From CAZXWK01 sp964644675 (GTDB taxonomy: Bacteria; Actinomycetota; Coriobacteriia; Anaerosomatales; JAAXUF01), in the NCBI GenBank assembly GCA_964644675.1, contig CAZXWK010000035.1, positions 1 to 21,411 on the forward strand: a stretch of DNA of 21,411 nt. Direction: 5' to 3'. Both the position numbers and the translations under genes were made by a program. Numbering within the stretch: the first letter of the stretch is position 1; each line of letters opens with the position of its first letter. Shown here in pieces: positions 8,176-15,877 of the stretch. The notes under the pieces are model-generated. The model had not been told where the DNA came from and made no database searches. It saw only the letters and a program-made list of their open reading frames with translations.

Positions 8176-9596
8176 GTCGCCGGCCCTCCGGCCGCTTCGT
8201 CTCGCTCCTGGGCTCGGCGAGGTTCGCGCTGTCGCTCATGATCGTGCTCGGCGTACTGTCGTTTCTCGCGACGCTCGTCCCGCAGGCCGCCCGCCCGCTT
8301 GCCGAAAGGACGGCGTGGGCGATCGCACACCCGCTGGCCGCCCGGCTGTCCGGTGCCTTCGGGTTCGAGCGCGCGTACACCTCGTGGGTCTTCCTGGTCC
8401 CGGCGGCGCTCCTGTTCGCGTCGACGTGCGTCTGCTCGTGGCGTCGCACCACGGTCGCCCGCAAGCGCGCTAGGGCGCTGCGTGAGGCGCGCTCGAGCGG
8501 GATGGGGGAGCGCCGGGCCGACTTCGCCCTCGGCGTGGCCGGCGGCCCCGACGCCGCGCTCGACGCGGCCGCTGTGGCGCTGGCGTCGGTCGGCCTGCGC
8601 CCGTCGCGCGAGGGCGACCGCCTGCTGGTCGCCACGCGGCCGTGGGCGAGCTACGCGAGCCCGGCGTTCCACTGGACGCTCGCGCTCCTGATGCTTGCGA
8701 TCGCCCTTGGACAGCTCACGCGCGCCGAGGGTCTCGCGGGCGTTCCGGTGGGATCGAGCATCCCGCTCCAGGGCGACTCCTTCCGCGTGCTGAACGAGGG
8801 ACCGCTCCACCGGTGGTCGATGTCCGGCGCGACCATCGGCGTTCCCAAGTTCGCGCCGACCTACGTCTATCACGGAATCGACCGCGGCCCCACTCCGACG
8901 GTCGTCGTGAAGACCTCTGACGGCGCTCTCAGGGCCCAGCAGCGCGTCTATCCCAACGCCGCGCTGCAGACCGGGTTCCTCACCGTTCACTCGAGCGACT
9001 ACGGCCTCGCCTCGACGTTCTCGCTGCTCGACCCGGCCGGTGCGCCCGTGTCGAAGATCACGGAGCTCGTGGACTTCTCGGAGGAGGCCAGCAGCGGCAC
9101 CACGCCGCTCGACCTCTCGCTCGCCAGCGCGACCAAGCCCGAGGCCTACCTGGTCGAGGTCGTCGTCCCGCTCGACCGCCAAGACGGACACCCGGTCCGC
9201 GGGCTGCCCCGCGAGCCGTCGGCGCTCCTCCGCGTCACGGACACGTCCACTGGCGCGACCGTCGCCGAGAAGCGCCTCGTGCGTGGCGAGAGCGTGACCT
9301 TGCCGGAAGGCTCGGCGTTCCGCTTCGACGACCTCGTGTACTACGCGCGGCTGTCGGTCGTCGACGACGCGAGCATCCCGTTCATCTACGCCCTCATGGC
9401 GCTGTCACTCGTCGCCCTGTCCGTGGCGCTGCTCGCACCGCAGCGTCTCGTGGTCGTCGAGTATCGTGCCGATGAGGAGGGTACCCGCGTCGACGTGGTG
9501 GCGCGCGCGTGGCGCAACGCGGGCGTGACCCCCACTGAAGTCCGGCAAGCCCTCGAAACGACGCTGGGCGCCGAGAAGAGAGAGAGCGGATCGTGA
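8172..9596 (+). CDS. resB: Cytochrome c biogenesis protein ResB (System II)
   Basis: The product has 474 residues and starts at a GTG overlapping the previous stop. Membrane segments lie at about 17-36, 71-90 and 166-184 (with His167, LALLMLAIALG), then a large extracytoplasmic beta-rich domain (about 185-400), then a last segment at about 402-423 and a short cytoplasmic tail. This is the ResB (Ccs1) layout. ResB forms with ResC the System II synthetase that passes heme across the membrane and joins it to CXXCH cysteines of apocytochromes. It overlaps resC by 4 bases (GTGA). Sequence similarity within ResB is always weak, so the call rests on topology plus the unmistakable ResC next door. Confidence 0.87.
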   Translation: MSRRPSGRFVSLLGSARFALSLMIVLGVLSFLATLVPQAARPLAERTAWAIAHPLAARLSGAFGFERAYTSWVFLVPAALLFASTCVCSWRRTTVARKRARALREARSSGMGERRADFALGVAGGPDAALDAAAVALASVGLRPSREGDRLLVATRPWASYASPAFHWTLALLMLAIALGQLTRAEGLAGVPVGSSIPLQGDSFRVLNEGPLHRWSMSGATIGVPKFAPTYVYHGIDRGPTPTVVVKTSDGALRAQQRVYPNAALQTGFLTVHSSDYGLASTFSLLDPAGAPVSKITELVDFSEEASSGTTPLDLSLASATKPEAYLVEVVVPLDRQDGHPVRGLPREPSALLRVTDTSTGATVAEKRLVRGESVTLPEGSAFRFDDLVYYARLSVVDDASIPFIYALMALSLVALSVALLAPQRLVVVEYRADEEGTRVDVVARAWRNAGVTPTEVRQALETTLGAEKRESGS

Positions 9597-10423
9597 GCAC
9601 CGAGATCATCCTCATGTGGCTTGCCGTGAGCGCGTACGCGCTCGGCACGATCGCTTACGTGTTCGGAGCGGTGTTCCGGCTCGAGTGGCTGCTGCGCGTG
9701 GCGCTGTGGGTCTCCGTCGCCGGCCTGGTCCCGCAAGGAATCGCGATCGGCATCCGCTGGGTGCAGACTGGTCACGGCCCGTACCTGGGCTTCTACGAGG
9801 TCGTGAGTTCCTACGCGTTCGCCTCGGTCCTGGCGCTGGCGGTCGCAACCGCGATCCGCCCGCAACTGCGGTGGCTCGGAGTCGTCATCATGCCGCTCGC
9901 CACGCTCATGCTGGGCGGAGCTATGCTCGCGCCCAAGTCGCCGCTCGAGATCACGGCGAAGCTTGCGAGCTGGTGGCTCACCATCCACGTCACGTTCGCC
10001 AAGCTCAGCTACGCGTCGTTCATCGCGGCGTTCGCGATCGGGGTGGTCTACCTGGTGCGCGAGCGCACCAGCCCCCGGGAGGACGGGATCCTTTCGCGCC
10101 TGCCCGACCAGCGGGTGCTCGACGACCTCTCGTACCGCTTCATCGGCGTCGGGTTCATCTTCCTGTCGGTGATGATCGTCGCCGGCGCGATCTGGGCGAA
10201 CGAGGCGTGGGGACGGTACTGGGCGTGGGACCCGATCGAGACGTGGTCGCTCATCTCGTGGATCGTCTACGCGGCGTACCTTCACACCCGGCTCACCCTG
10301 GGTTGGAAAGGGTCGCGCTCGGCGTGGTTCGCGGTCGTCGCCCTGCCGGTCATGGCCTTCACACTCATCGGCGTGCCCATCGCCTACAATTCCATCCACG
10401 GAGCGTATCTGACCGGCTACTAG
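9593..10423 (+). CDS. resC: Cytochrome c biogenesis protein ResC/CcsA (heme-handling, WWD motif)
   Basis: The product has 276 residues, starts at a GTG overlapping the resB stop and is highly hydrophobic with about eight membrane segments. The heme-binding WWD motif is clear at about 206-226 (WGRYWAWDPIETWSLISW). Histidines expected as heme ligands are at 132 (LTIHV), 231 (YLHTR) and 269 (NSIHG), with the conserved GHGPYLGFYE stretch at 60-70. Length matches ResC/CcsA proteins. With ResB it is the System II heme exporter and cytochrome c synthetase. Its neighbour one gene away is a cytochrome with up to 44 heme sites, an obvious client. Confidence 0.95.
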   Translation: MSTEIILMWLAVSAYALGTIAYVFGAVFRLEWLLRVALWVSVAGLVPQGIAIGIRWVQTGHGPYLGFYEVVSSYAFASVLALAVATAIRPQLRWLGVVIMPLATLMLGGAMLAPKSPLEITAKLASWWLTIHVTFAKLSYASFIAAFAIGVVYLVRERTSPREDGILSRLPDQRVLDDLSYRFIGVGFIFLSVMIVAGAIWANEAWGRYWAWDPIETWSLISWIVYAAYLHTRLTLGWKGSRSAWFAVVALPVMAFTLIGVPIAYNSIHGAYLTGY

Positions 10424-10448
10424 GCCGGTGGTCGCGAGGAGCTACTCC

Positions 10449-11924
10449 ATGTCGAAGGTTCTCTTCATAGCACCGCCATACCGCTGCTGGGGCGTGCAGG
10501 TCATCGGCACCTGGCCGCCGCTCCAGATCGCGTATCTCGCAGGCTCGGCGCTTTCCAGCGGTCACGAGGCCGTCATCTGCGACGCGATGAACAACGGCTT
10601 CACGTTCGACGACGTCCGCGCCGAGATCGAGCGCCAGCAGCCCGACGTCGTCGTGACCCTCGACTACCTGCCGGTCTCTGGTGCGATCAGCACCGCGACC
10701 GTTCCGGCGGCGCTCGAGACACTCGCACTCGCCAAGGAAGTCGATCCGACGATCGTCACGGTCATCGGCGGGCCGCATCCCACGTTCATGCACGAGGAGA
10801 TTCTCTCGGCGGAGATGTGCGCCACCGACTTCGTGCTGCGGGGCGAGGCCGAGGAGACCCTGGCCGAGCTGCTCGGCGCGCTTGCCGACGGAACGGCGCG
10901 CGAGGTGCGCGGGGTCGCGTATCGCGACGAGGACGGCTCGATCGTCGCGAACCCCATGCGTCCGCACATCGCCGATCTCGACACGCTGTCGCCGGCGTGG
11001 CACCTGCTCGACTGGAGCCTCTACCACTACAACATCGAGCCGTGGGGGAGGATGGCCTCCATCCTCACGACCCGCGGCTGCATGATGGGCTGCTCGTTCT
11101 GCTCGCACCGCGCGTTCTGGCGCGGCGACTGGCGTGCCCGCACTCCCGAGAAGGTCATCGAGGAGATCCGAGAGCTCGTCGAGGTGTACGACGTCGAGTT
11201 CATCACGCTCATCGACCCGTACCCGACCAACGACCGCGCTCGCTGGGAGCGCCAGCTCGACCTGCTCATCGAGGCCGACCTCCCGGTCCACCTGCTCATG
11301 GAGACGCGCGTCGAGGACATCATCCGCGACGAAGACCTGCTGCCCAAGTACCACGCGGCCGGCATCATCCACATGTACCTGGGCGCCGAGAGCAGCTCCG
11401 ACGAGCTCCTCGAGAGCCTGAACAAGGGCACCGACGTCGACCAGAACAAGCGCGCTATCGACCTGCTGCGCGAGCACGACATCATGACCGAGGCGTCGTT
11501 CATGATCGGGTTCCCTAACGACACGTGGGAGTCGGTCGCCAAGACCGCCGAGGAGGCCGTCCGTCTCAACCCCGACATCGCGGTCTTCCCGGTCATCACC
11601 CCGATGCCGTACACGCCGCTCTACGACGACGTGAAGGACCGCGTCCGCGTCTTCGACTACTCGAAGTACAACCTCATGACGCCGATCATCGAGCCCTACG
11701 AGCTCTCACTCGACGACGTCTACCGTGCACTTGCCAAGTGCTACATGACCTTCTACGCGCACAAGATGCGGGAGGTCAAAGAGCTGCCCGACGGCTTCAA
11801 GCGGCGCTACATGATGAGCGCGTTCGAGCAGATGATGAAGGACTACGGCTCGCGCTTCGACTTCCTGCGCGAGGAGATGCCGGCAGACATGCCCGCGATG
11901 ATGGGGCAACCCGACGGTGACTGA
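10449..11924 (+). CDS. B12-binding-domain radical SAM protein (BchE/HpnJ-like)
   Basis: The product has 491 residues. The ATG at 10449 has a good ribosome site (GAGGAG, 10436-10441), so an in-frame start at 10428 is unlikely. Residues 1-150 form an alpha/beta B12-binding-like domain (WPPLQIAYLAG, GHEAVICDA, VIGGPHPT at 105-112) without the classical DxHxxG motif. The radical SAM core begins near 202 with the iron-sulfur motif CMMGCSFC (Cys211, 215, 218), followed by YLGAESSSDELL and ASFMIGFP. A helical C-terminal region follows. The domain order is that of BchE, HpnJ and related enzymes acting on hydrophobic or tetrapyrrole substrates. It lies 25 bases after resC and overlaps the next gene by 8 bases. 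The substrate is unknown. A role in heme or lipid modification for the cytochrome system is only a guess from context. Confidence 0.85.
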   Translation: MSKVLFIAPPYRCWGVQVIGTWPPLQIAYLAGSALSSGHEAVICDAMNNGFTFDDVRAEIERQQPDVVVTLDYLPVSGAISTATVPAALETLALAKEVDPTIVTVIGGPHPTFMHEEILSAEMCATDFVLRGEAEETLAELLGALADGTAREVRGVAYRDEDGSIVANPMRPHIADLDTLSPAWHLLDWSLYHYNIEPWGRMASILTTRGCMMGCSFCSHRAFWRGDWRARTPEKVIEEIRELVEVYDVEFITLIDPYPTNDRARWERQLDLLIEADLPVHLLMETRVEDIIRDEDLLPKYHAAGIIHMYLGAESSSDELLESLNKGTDVDQNKRAIDLLREHDIMTEASFMIGFPNDTWESVAKTAEEAVRLNPDIAVFPVITPMPYTPLYDDVKDRVRVFDYSKYNLMTPIIEPYELSLDDVYRALAKCYMTFYAHKMREVKELPDGFKRRYMMSAFEQMMKDYGSRFDFLREEMPADMPAMMGQPDGD

Positions 11925-12360
11925 CGCGGCGTCCACCGACGGCGTTCCCACCGTCTCGACCCGTCGCGCCCAGACGGCCATCGACGTCGGCGCCGCACTC
12001 GTCATCACCATGCTCGTGTGGCCGTTCCCGATCGCCCGCGCGATGCTCCCGCCGCTCGTCAACGTCGCGTGCATCCTCGTCGCCTGGCAGCTCATCCAGG
12101 TGGCCTACTTCGCGGCGTGTTCGGCGCTGTGGTCCACCACCGGGGGCATGCGCCTGATGGGTCTCACCCTCGCCGAGCCGACCGGCGCGCGCCCGTCACG
12201 CGCGGTGGCCGTGCGGTGGGGTCTCCTCGCCGGGGTTCTCGGCATACCGCGGCTCTTCGCGACCGCGCGCTCGGCAGGGAAACCGGACGCGGCCGAGCGG
12301 TTCTCGGGCGCGCGCGTCGTGCGTGTGGCACCGCCGTCGGACGCCGATAGCGACGGGTGA
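11917..12360 (+). CDS. Small RDD-family-like membrane protein
   Basis: The product has 147 residues, starts at a GTG 8 bases inside the radical SAM gene and has a plausible GGGG ribosome site at 11903-11906. Two hydrophobic segments lie at about 22-42 and 46-70. Arg16/17 with Asp23 at the first segment, GGMRLMGLTL (76-85) in place of the usual TPGKRLLGL, and a tail with D-x-x-x-R-x-S-G-x-x-VV (124-135) fit the RDD domain (Arg-Asp-Asp). RDD proteins are integral membrane proteins of mostly unknown role, in some cases linked to ion exchange. The 8-base overlap suggests co-translation with the radical SAM gene. Family call is moderate. Confidence 0.65.
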   Translation: MTDAASTDGVPTVSTRRAQTAIDVGAALVITMLVWPFPIARAMLPPLVNVACILVAWQLIQVAYFAACSALWSTTGGMRLMGLTLAEPTGARPSRAVAVRWGLLAGVLGIPRLFATARSAGKPDAAERFSGARVVRVAPPSDADSDG

Positions 12361-12393
12361 GGTCCTGACAGTCGAACGCTGCGCCCCATGCGC

Positions 12394-12399
12394 TACAGT
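12394..12399 (+). promoter_or_regulatory. -10-like element TACAGT upstream of hisS
   Basis: TACAGT lies 42 bases before the hisS ATG and would start transcription near 12406. A TTGACA-like CTGACA at 12365-12370 is present but 23 bases away, too far for a normal -35, so the upstream half is uncertain. No T-box sequence is seen in the short leader. Confidence 0.4.
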
Positions 12400-12441
12400 A
12401 GGGACTCGCACCAGCCGGTACCGACCACTCACGGAGCATCG

Positions 12442-13716
12442 ATGAACGCACGCGCACCCAAGGGCACCGCCGACATGCTTCCGGCTACCGCCGAGGCGTG
12501 GGAACACCTCAACCGCATCGCGCAGGACCTCTTCGCGCGCTACGGCTACGAGCCGATCTACACGCCGCTCTTCGAGCACACCGAGGTCTTCACGCGCGCG
12601 ATCGGCGAGGCGACCGACATCGTCTCCAAGGAGATGTACACGTTCGAGGACAAGGGCGGGCGTTCGATCACCCTGCGTCCCGAGGGGACCGCGAGCGTCG
12701 TTCGAGCCGCTCTCGAGCACAACCTCACCGCCAACGGGCAGTACTCCAAGGTCTACTACGCCGGCCCCATGTTCCGCTACGAGCGTCCCCAGAAGGGGAG
12801 GATGCGCCAGTTCTGGCAGATCGGCGCCGAGCTTCTCGGCGCGGCCGAGCCCTCGGCCGACGCCGAGCTGGTCGTCCTGTTGTGGCGCTTCTTCGAGGCC
12901 GTCGGGATCCCCGCTGCGAACATGCGGCTGCTTCTCAACTCCATGGGCGACGAGAACTGCCGCCCCGCGTACCGCGACAAGGTCGCCGGCTTCATCCGCG
13001 ATCACTCCGAGGGGCTGTGCGAGGAGTGCAACCGCCGCGCCGAGACCAACCCGCTGCGCGCGTTCGACTGCAAGAACCCGGGCTGCCGCGAGGTGATGGC
13101 TGGCGCCCCGCTCCTCCGCGACGAGCTGTGCGACGAGTGCCGCGCGCACTACTCGGCGGTCAAGGGCTACCTCGACGAGCTGGGCGTCCCGTACGTGGAG
13201 GACCCGTCGCTCGTGCGCGGGCTCGACTACTACACGCGCACCGTCTTCGAGGTGCAGGCCGACGCAGGCCTCGGCTCGCAGAACGCGATCGGCGGCGGCG
13301 GGCGCTACGACCGGCTCATGCAGGAGTACGGCGGGCCGGCCACGCCGGGCCTCGGCTTCGCGCTCGGCTTCGAGCGCACGCTGCTCGCGATGGAGGCCGC
13401 CGGCGCCAAGGCGGAGACGCCCGCTCGTGCCGACGTGTACGTGGCGCGCGTGGACGACAGCGTGAGCGCGACAGCGTTCGAGCTGCTGTCGGCGTTGCGC
13501 GACGCGGGCGTCGCCGCCGAGGCGGACCACCAGGGCCGCAGCCTCAAGTCGCAGTTCAAGCAGGCGGACCGCCTGGGAGCGCGCTTCGTGGCCGTCGTGG
13601 GGCCGGACGAAGTGGCCGCAGGCCAGTTCACCCTCAGGGACATGCGCACCAAAGAAGAGTCGCCGGTCGCCCTCGAGAACGCCGCGAGCGTCGTGTCCCA
13701 GGCCCTGCGCGGGTAA
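12442..13716 (+). CDS. hisS: Histidine--tRNA ligase
   Basis: The product has 424 residues. The ATG at 12442 has GGAG (12433-12436) five bases upstream and gives the family-typical opening MNARAPKGTADMLP, so an in-frame ATG at 12388 is rejected. Class II motifs are clear: TLRPEGTAS (78-86), motif 2 in GPMFRYERPQ to FWQIGAE (109-130), the HisRS signature VRGLDYYTRTVFE (258-270), GGGGRYD (284-290) and motif 3 GLGFALGFERT (303-313). A C-terminal anticodon-binding domain occupies about 329-424. It charges tRNA-His in the cytoplasm. An insertion with six cysteines (193, 196, 210, 215, 230, 233) around NPLRAFDCK could bind a metal. The gene precedes aspS, a common pairing. Confidence 0.98.
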   Translation: MNARAPKGTADMLPATAEAWEHLNRIAQDLFARYGYEPIYTPLFEHTEVFTRAIGEATDIVSKEMYTFEDKGGRSITLRPEGTASVVRAALEHNLTANGQYSKVYYAGPMFRYERPQKGRMRQFWQIGAELLGAAEPSADAELVVLLWRFFEAVGIPAANMRLLLNSMGDENCRPAYRDKVAGFIRDHSEGLCEECNRRAETNPLRAFDCKNPGCREVMAGAPLLRDELCDECRAHYSAVKGYLDELGVPYVEDPSLVRGLDYYTRTVFEVQADAGLGSQNAIGGGGRYDRLMQEYGGPATPGLGFALGFERTLLAMEAAGAKAETPARADVYVARVDDSVSATAFELLSALRDAGVAAEADHQGRSLKSQFKQADRLGARFVAVVGPDEVAAGQFTLRDMRTKEESPVALENAASVVSQALRG

Positions 13717-13745
13717 TACACGCTCAGAGGGCTCGATCCATCGCG

Positions 13746-13751
13746 TATACT
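13746..13751 (+). promoter_or_regulatory. -10 element TATACT upstream of aspS
   Basis: TATACT differs from the TATAAT consensus at one position. It lies in the 77-base gap after hisS, 42 bases before the aspS start, and predicts transcription from about 13758. I see no good -35 at the expected place (near 13723-13728). It suggests aspS can be transcribed separately from hisS. Confidence 0.45.
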
Positions 13752-13793
13752 CGGCACCGCTTTCTGTTCATCCTACGGACGATGAGGACCACC

Positions 13794-15563
13794 ATGCTTG
13801 ACGCGCGCTATTCCATGCGGTCGCACACGTGCGGCGCTGTCACTGCCGAGACGATCGGTGAGGAGGTCCGGCTCGCGGGCTGGGTCGCCAAGCGTCGCGA
13901 CCACGGCGGCCTCATCTTCCTCGATCTGCGCGACCGCACCGGCATCATCCAGTGCACCTTCGACCCTGAGGCGTCGCGCGAGGCGTTTCCCATCGCCGAG
14001 ACGGTCCGCCCCGAGTGGGTCGTGCTCCTGCGCGGCACCGTGCGCCGCCGTCCCGAGGGCACCGAGAACCCCAATATGGCGACCGGCGAGGTCGAGGTCG
14101 TCATCCACGCCGCCGAGGTCCTGAACCGCAGCGAGACTCCTCCGTTCGAGATCGAGGCCGGCATCGAGACCGACGAGCTCACGCGCCTCAAGTGGCGCTA
14201 CCTCGACATCCGCCGCCCCGAGGTCCTCGGCGCCCTCGAGCTGCGCGACCGCGTGACGCAGACGTTCCGCCGCTCGCTCGAGGAGCGCGGCTTCATGGAG
14301 GTCGAGACGCCGATCCTTGGCCGCTCGACGCCCGAGGGTGCGCGCGACTTCATCGTCCCGAGCCGCCTGAACCCCGGCAAGTTCTACGCGCTGCCGCAGT
14401 CCCCGCAGCTCTTCAAGCAGCTGCTCATGATCGGTGGCGTCGAGCGCTACTACCAGATCGCGCGCTGCTTCCGCGACGAGGACCTGCGCGCCGACCGCCA
14501 GCCCGAGTTCACCCAGGTCGACATCGAGATGTCCTTCGTCACCCAGGACGACATCCTGAGCATGATGGAGGACGTCATGGTCGAGGTCATGGCGGCCGCC
14601 GGGCACGAGCTGCCCGTGCCGCTGCCCCGGATGACCTACCGCGACGCGATGGAGCGCTACGGCTCCGACCGGCCCGACACGCGCTTCGGTCTCGAGCTGT
14701 CCGACGTGAGCGAGGTCTTCTCGGCGAGCGAGTTCAAGGTGTTCGCGGGTGCCCTGAGCGGCGGGGGAGCGATCAAGGCGATCAACGCGAAGGGTGCGGG
14801 CGACTGGAGCCGCGGCAAGATCGACGCGCTCAACCAGGCCGCCATCGACGCCGGGGCCAAGGGTCTGGCGTGGGTGGCGTTCACGACCGAGGGGGAGGTC
14901 AAGAGCCCCGTCGCCAAGTTCTTCACCGACGCCGAGATGGACGCGCTGCGCATCGCGCTCGCCGTCGAGCCCGGTGACCTGGTGTGCATGGTCGCCGACG
15001 CGCGCGACCTGGCCAACGAGGTTCTCGGCGTGCTGCGCCTCAAGCTCGCCGACGAGCTGGGGATCGAGCGGACCGGCTTTGAGACGCTGTGGGTCGTCGA
15101 CTTCCCCATGTTCAAGTACGACGCCGAGGAGGACGCCTGGACGGCGAACCACCACCCGTTCACGCTCCCGTACCTCTCCGAGCTCGATCTCATCGAGACC
15201 GAGCCGGGCGAGCTGCTGTCCCACAGCTACGACCTGGTCATGAACGGCCTCGAGATCGGCGGCGGCACGCTGCGCATCCACGACCCCGAGGTGCAGCTGC
15301 GCGTGCTGGACCGCATCGGCCACGACGAGGACGCCGCGCGCGAGCAGTTCGGCTTCCTGCTCGAGGCGCTCTCGTTCGGTGCGCCGCCGCACGGCGGCAT
15401 CGCGCTCGGACTCGACCGGCTTGTGATGGTGCTCGCCGGGCTGGCCTCGATCCGCGACGTCATCGCGTTTCCCAAGACGAGCTCGGGCGGGGACCCCATG
15501 ACGCACGCGCCGGGAGGCGTCTCGGTGCGGCAGCTCAAAGACGTTCACCTGCGGGTGGACTAG
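13794..15563 (+). CDS. aspS: Aspartate--tRNA ligase, probably non-discriminating (Asp/Asn)
   Basis: The product has 589 residues, the usual bacterial AspRS length. The ATG at 13794 has AGGA at 13785-13788; an in-frame ATG at 13782 lacks a ribosome site. An N-terminal OB-fold anticodon domain (about 8-115, GWVAKRRDHGGLIFLDLRDR) is followed by motif 1 (near 160-180), PQSPQLFKQLLM (201-212), motif 2 RCFRDEDLRADRQPEFTQ (224-241), a bacterial GAD-type insertion (about 300-420) and motif 3 GLDRLVMVLAG near the end. It charges tRNA-Asp. His37 in RDHGG and Gly89 in RPEG match the residues that, as I recall from Pseudomonas aeruginosa AspRS (His31, Gly81), go with additional charging of tRNA-Asn, which would then need GatCAB amidation. 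No asnS or gat genes are in the window. Confidence 0.97.
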   Translation: MLDARYSMRSHTCGAVTAETIGEEVRLAGWVAKRRDHGGLIFLDLRDRTGIIQCTFDPEASREAFPIAETVRPEWVVLLRGTVRRRPEGTENPNMATGEVEVVIHAAEVLNRSETPPFEIEAGIETDELTRLKWRYLDIRRPEVLGALELRDRVTQTFRRSLEERGFMEVETPILGRSTPEGARDFIVPSRLNPGKFYALPQSPQLFKQLLMIGGVERYYQIARCFRDEDLRADRQPEFTQVDIEMSFVTQDDILSMMEDVMVEVMAAAGHELPVPLPRMTYRDAMERYGSDRPDTRFGLELSDVSEVFSASEFKVFAGALSGGGAIKAINAKGAGDWSRGKIDALNQAAIDAGAKGLAWVAFTTEGEVKSPVAKFFTDAEMDALRIALAVEPGDLVCMVADARDLANEVLGVLRLKLADELGIERTGFETLWVVDFPMFKYDAEEDAWTANHHPFTLPYLSELDLIETEPGELLSHSYDLVMNGLEIGGGTLRIHDPEVQLRVLDRIGHDEDAAREQFGFLLEALSFGAPPHGGIALGLDRLVMVLAGLASIRDVIAFPKTSSGGDPMTHAPGGVSVRQLKDVHLRVD

Positions 15564-15636
15564 CGAGCGGCGCCCGTCCGCGCAGACCGCTGAGCATGCC
15601 GTGAAGGCCGTACGTCGGGCGTGACTGTGTTCTCCC

Positions 15637-15654
15637 GCACGCCTGTTGGCGTGC
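15637..15654 (+). terminator. GC-rich hairpin after aspS
   Basis: GCACGCC (15637-15643) pairs perfectly with GGCGTGC (15648-15654) around a TGTT loop, 74 bases after the aspS stop. No T-tract follows. A competing pairing of GGCGTG (15618-15623) with CACGCC (15638-15643) exists. It overlaps the putative -35 of the next promoter, so it could act as a terminator, a promoter feature or neither. Confidence 0.35.
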
Positions 15655-15675
15655 CCGAATCCACCGCGCTACACT
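15646..15675 (+). promoter_or_regulatory. Promoter TTGGCG - 18 bp - TACACT
   Basis: A -35-like TTGGCG (15646-15651) and a -10 TACACT (15670-15675) with an 18-base spacer form the best SigA-type promoter in the window. Transcription would start at about 15682, two bases before the closing stem of the predicted RNA structure and about 196 bases before the downstream start codon. Confidence 0.6.
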
Positions 15676-15683
15676 CTTAGCAG

Positions 15684-15853
15684 GCTTCGCCTTGCTCGTG
15701 GCTCGGCACATACGGTCGAACCAACACTTCTTCACCGGGAGCCCTAGCATCCCGAGGTGGACAGGTATCCTCTCAGGAGGAAGCTGGAAACCGACGTGCG
15801 GGCACCCACCTGCCGAGGCAGGTTCACCGCGTCGGACCACGACAAGGCGGGGC
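15684..15853 (+). ncRNA. Candidate structured RNA (6S-like small RNA or long structured leader)
   Basis: The ends pair. GCTTCG (15684-15689) with CGGGGC (15848-15853), CCTTG (15690-15694) with CAAGG (15843-15847), and TCGTGG (15696-15701) with CCACGA (15837-15842) give 17 pairs with one bulged C (15695). Inside are a hairpin at 15733-15759 (CACCGGGA with TCCCG plus GTG), a small one at 15768-15781 (TCCTC/GAGGA, loop TCAG) and a strong one at 15791-15835 (CCGACG/CGTCGG, CGG/CCG, ACCTGC/GCAGGT, loop CGAG). An alternative pairing of 15727-15733 with 15777-15783 gives a rod with a central bubble, as in 6S RNA. The gap between aspS and rarA is near where B. subtilis carries 6S-1 RNA. I cannot match a known family's conserved bases, and no terminator separates it from the next gene. 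Confidence 0.5.
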
Positions 15854-15877
15854 GTCACCTCACAGCGGAGGAACAGC

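Noticed and set aside
8097..9191. Long - strand open frame across resB
   Set aside because: Composition is Arg/Glu/Asp-rich and low in hydrophobics, a mirror of resB codon bias, and the + strand protein has clear membrane topology and operon overlaps.
12388..12441. Upstream in-frame ATG for hisS
   Set aside because: It precedes the -10-like TACAGT by only six bases and so lies upstream of the predicted transcription start near 12406; it lacks a ribosome site, and family members start near 12442.
12498..13793. The aspS frame stays open upstream through all of hisS, suggesting a giant fusion protein
   Set aside because: The upstream part is an out-of-frame reading of hisS (Arg/Pro-rich, no domain); aspS has its own ribosome site and conserved start at 13794.
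15733..15853. T-box, SRP RNA, tRNA or RNase P RNA in the aspS-lipoprotein gap
   Set aside because: The T-box AGGGTGGNACCGCG, the SRP GGAAGGAAGCAGCC loop, tRNA arms and RNase P core bases are all absent.
15692..15877. N-terminal extension of the thioredoxin-like lipoprotein
   Set aside because: It would bury the lipoprotein signal, has no ribosome site and falls in the structured RNA region.
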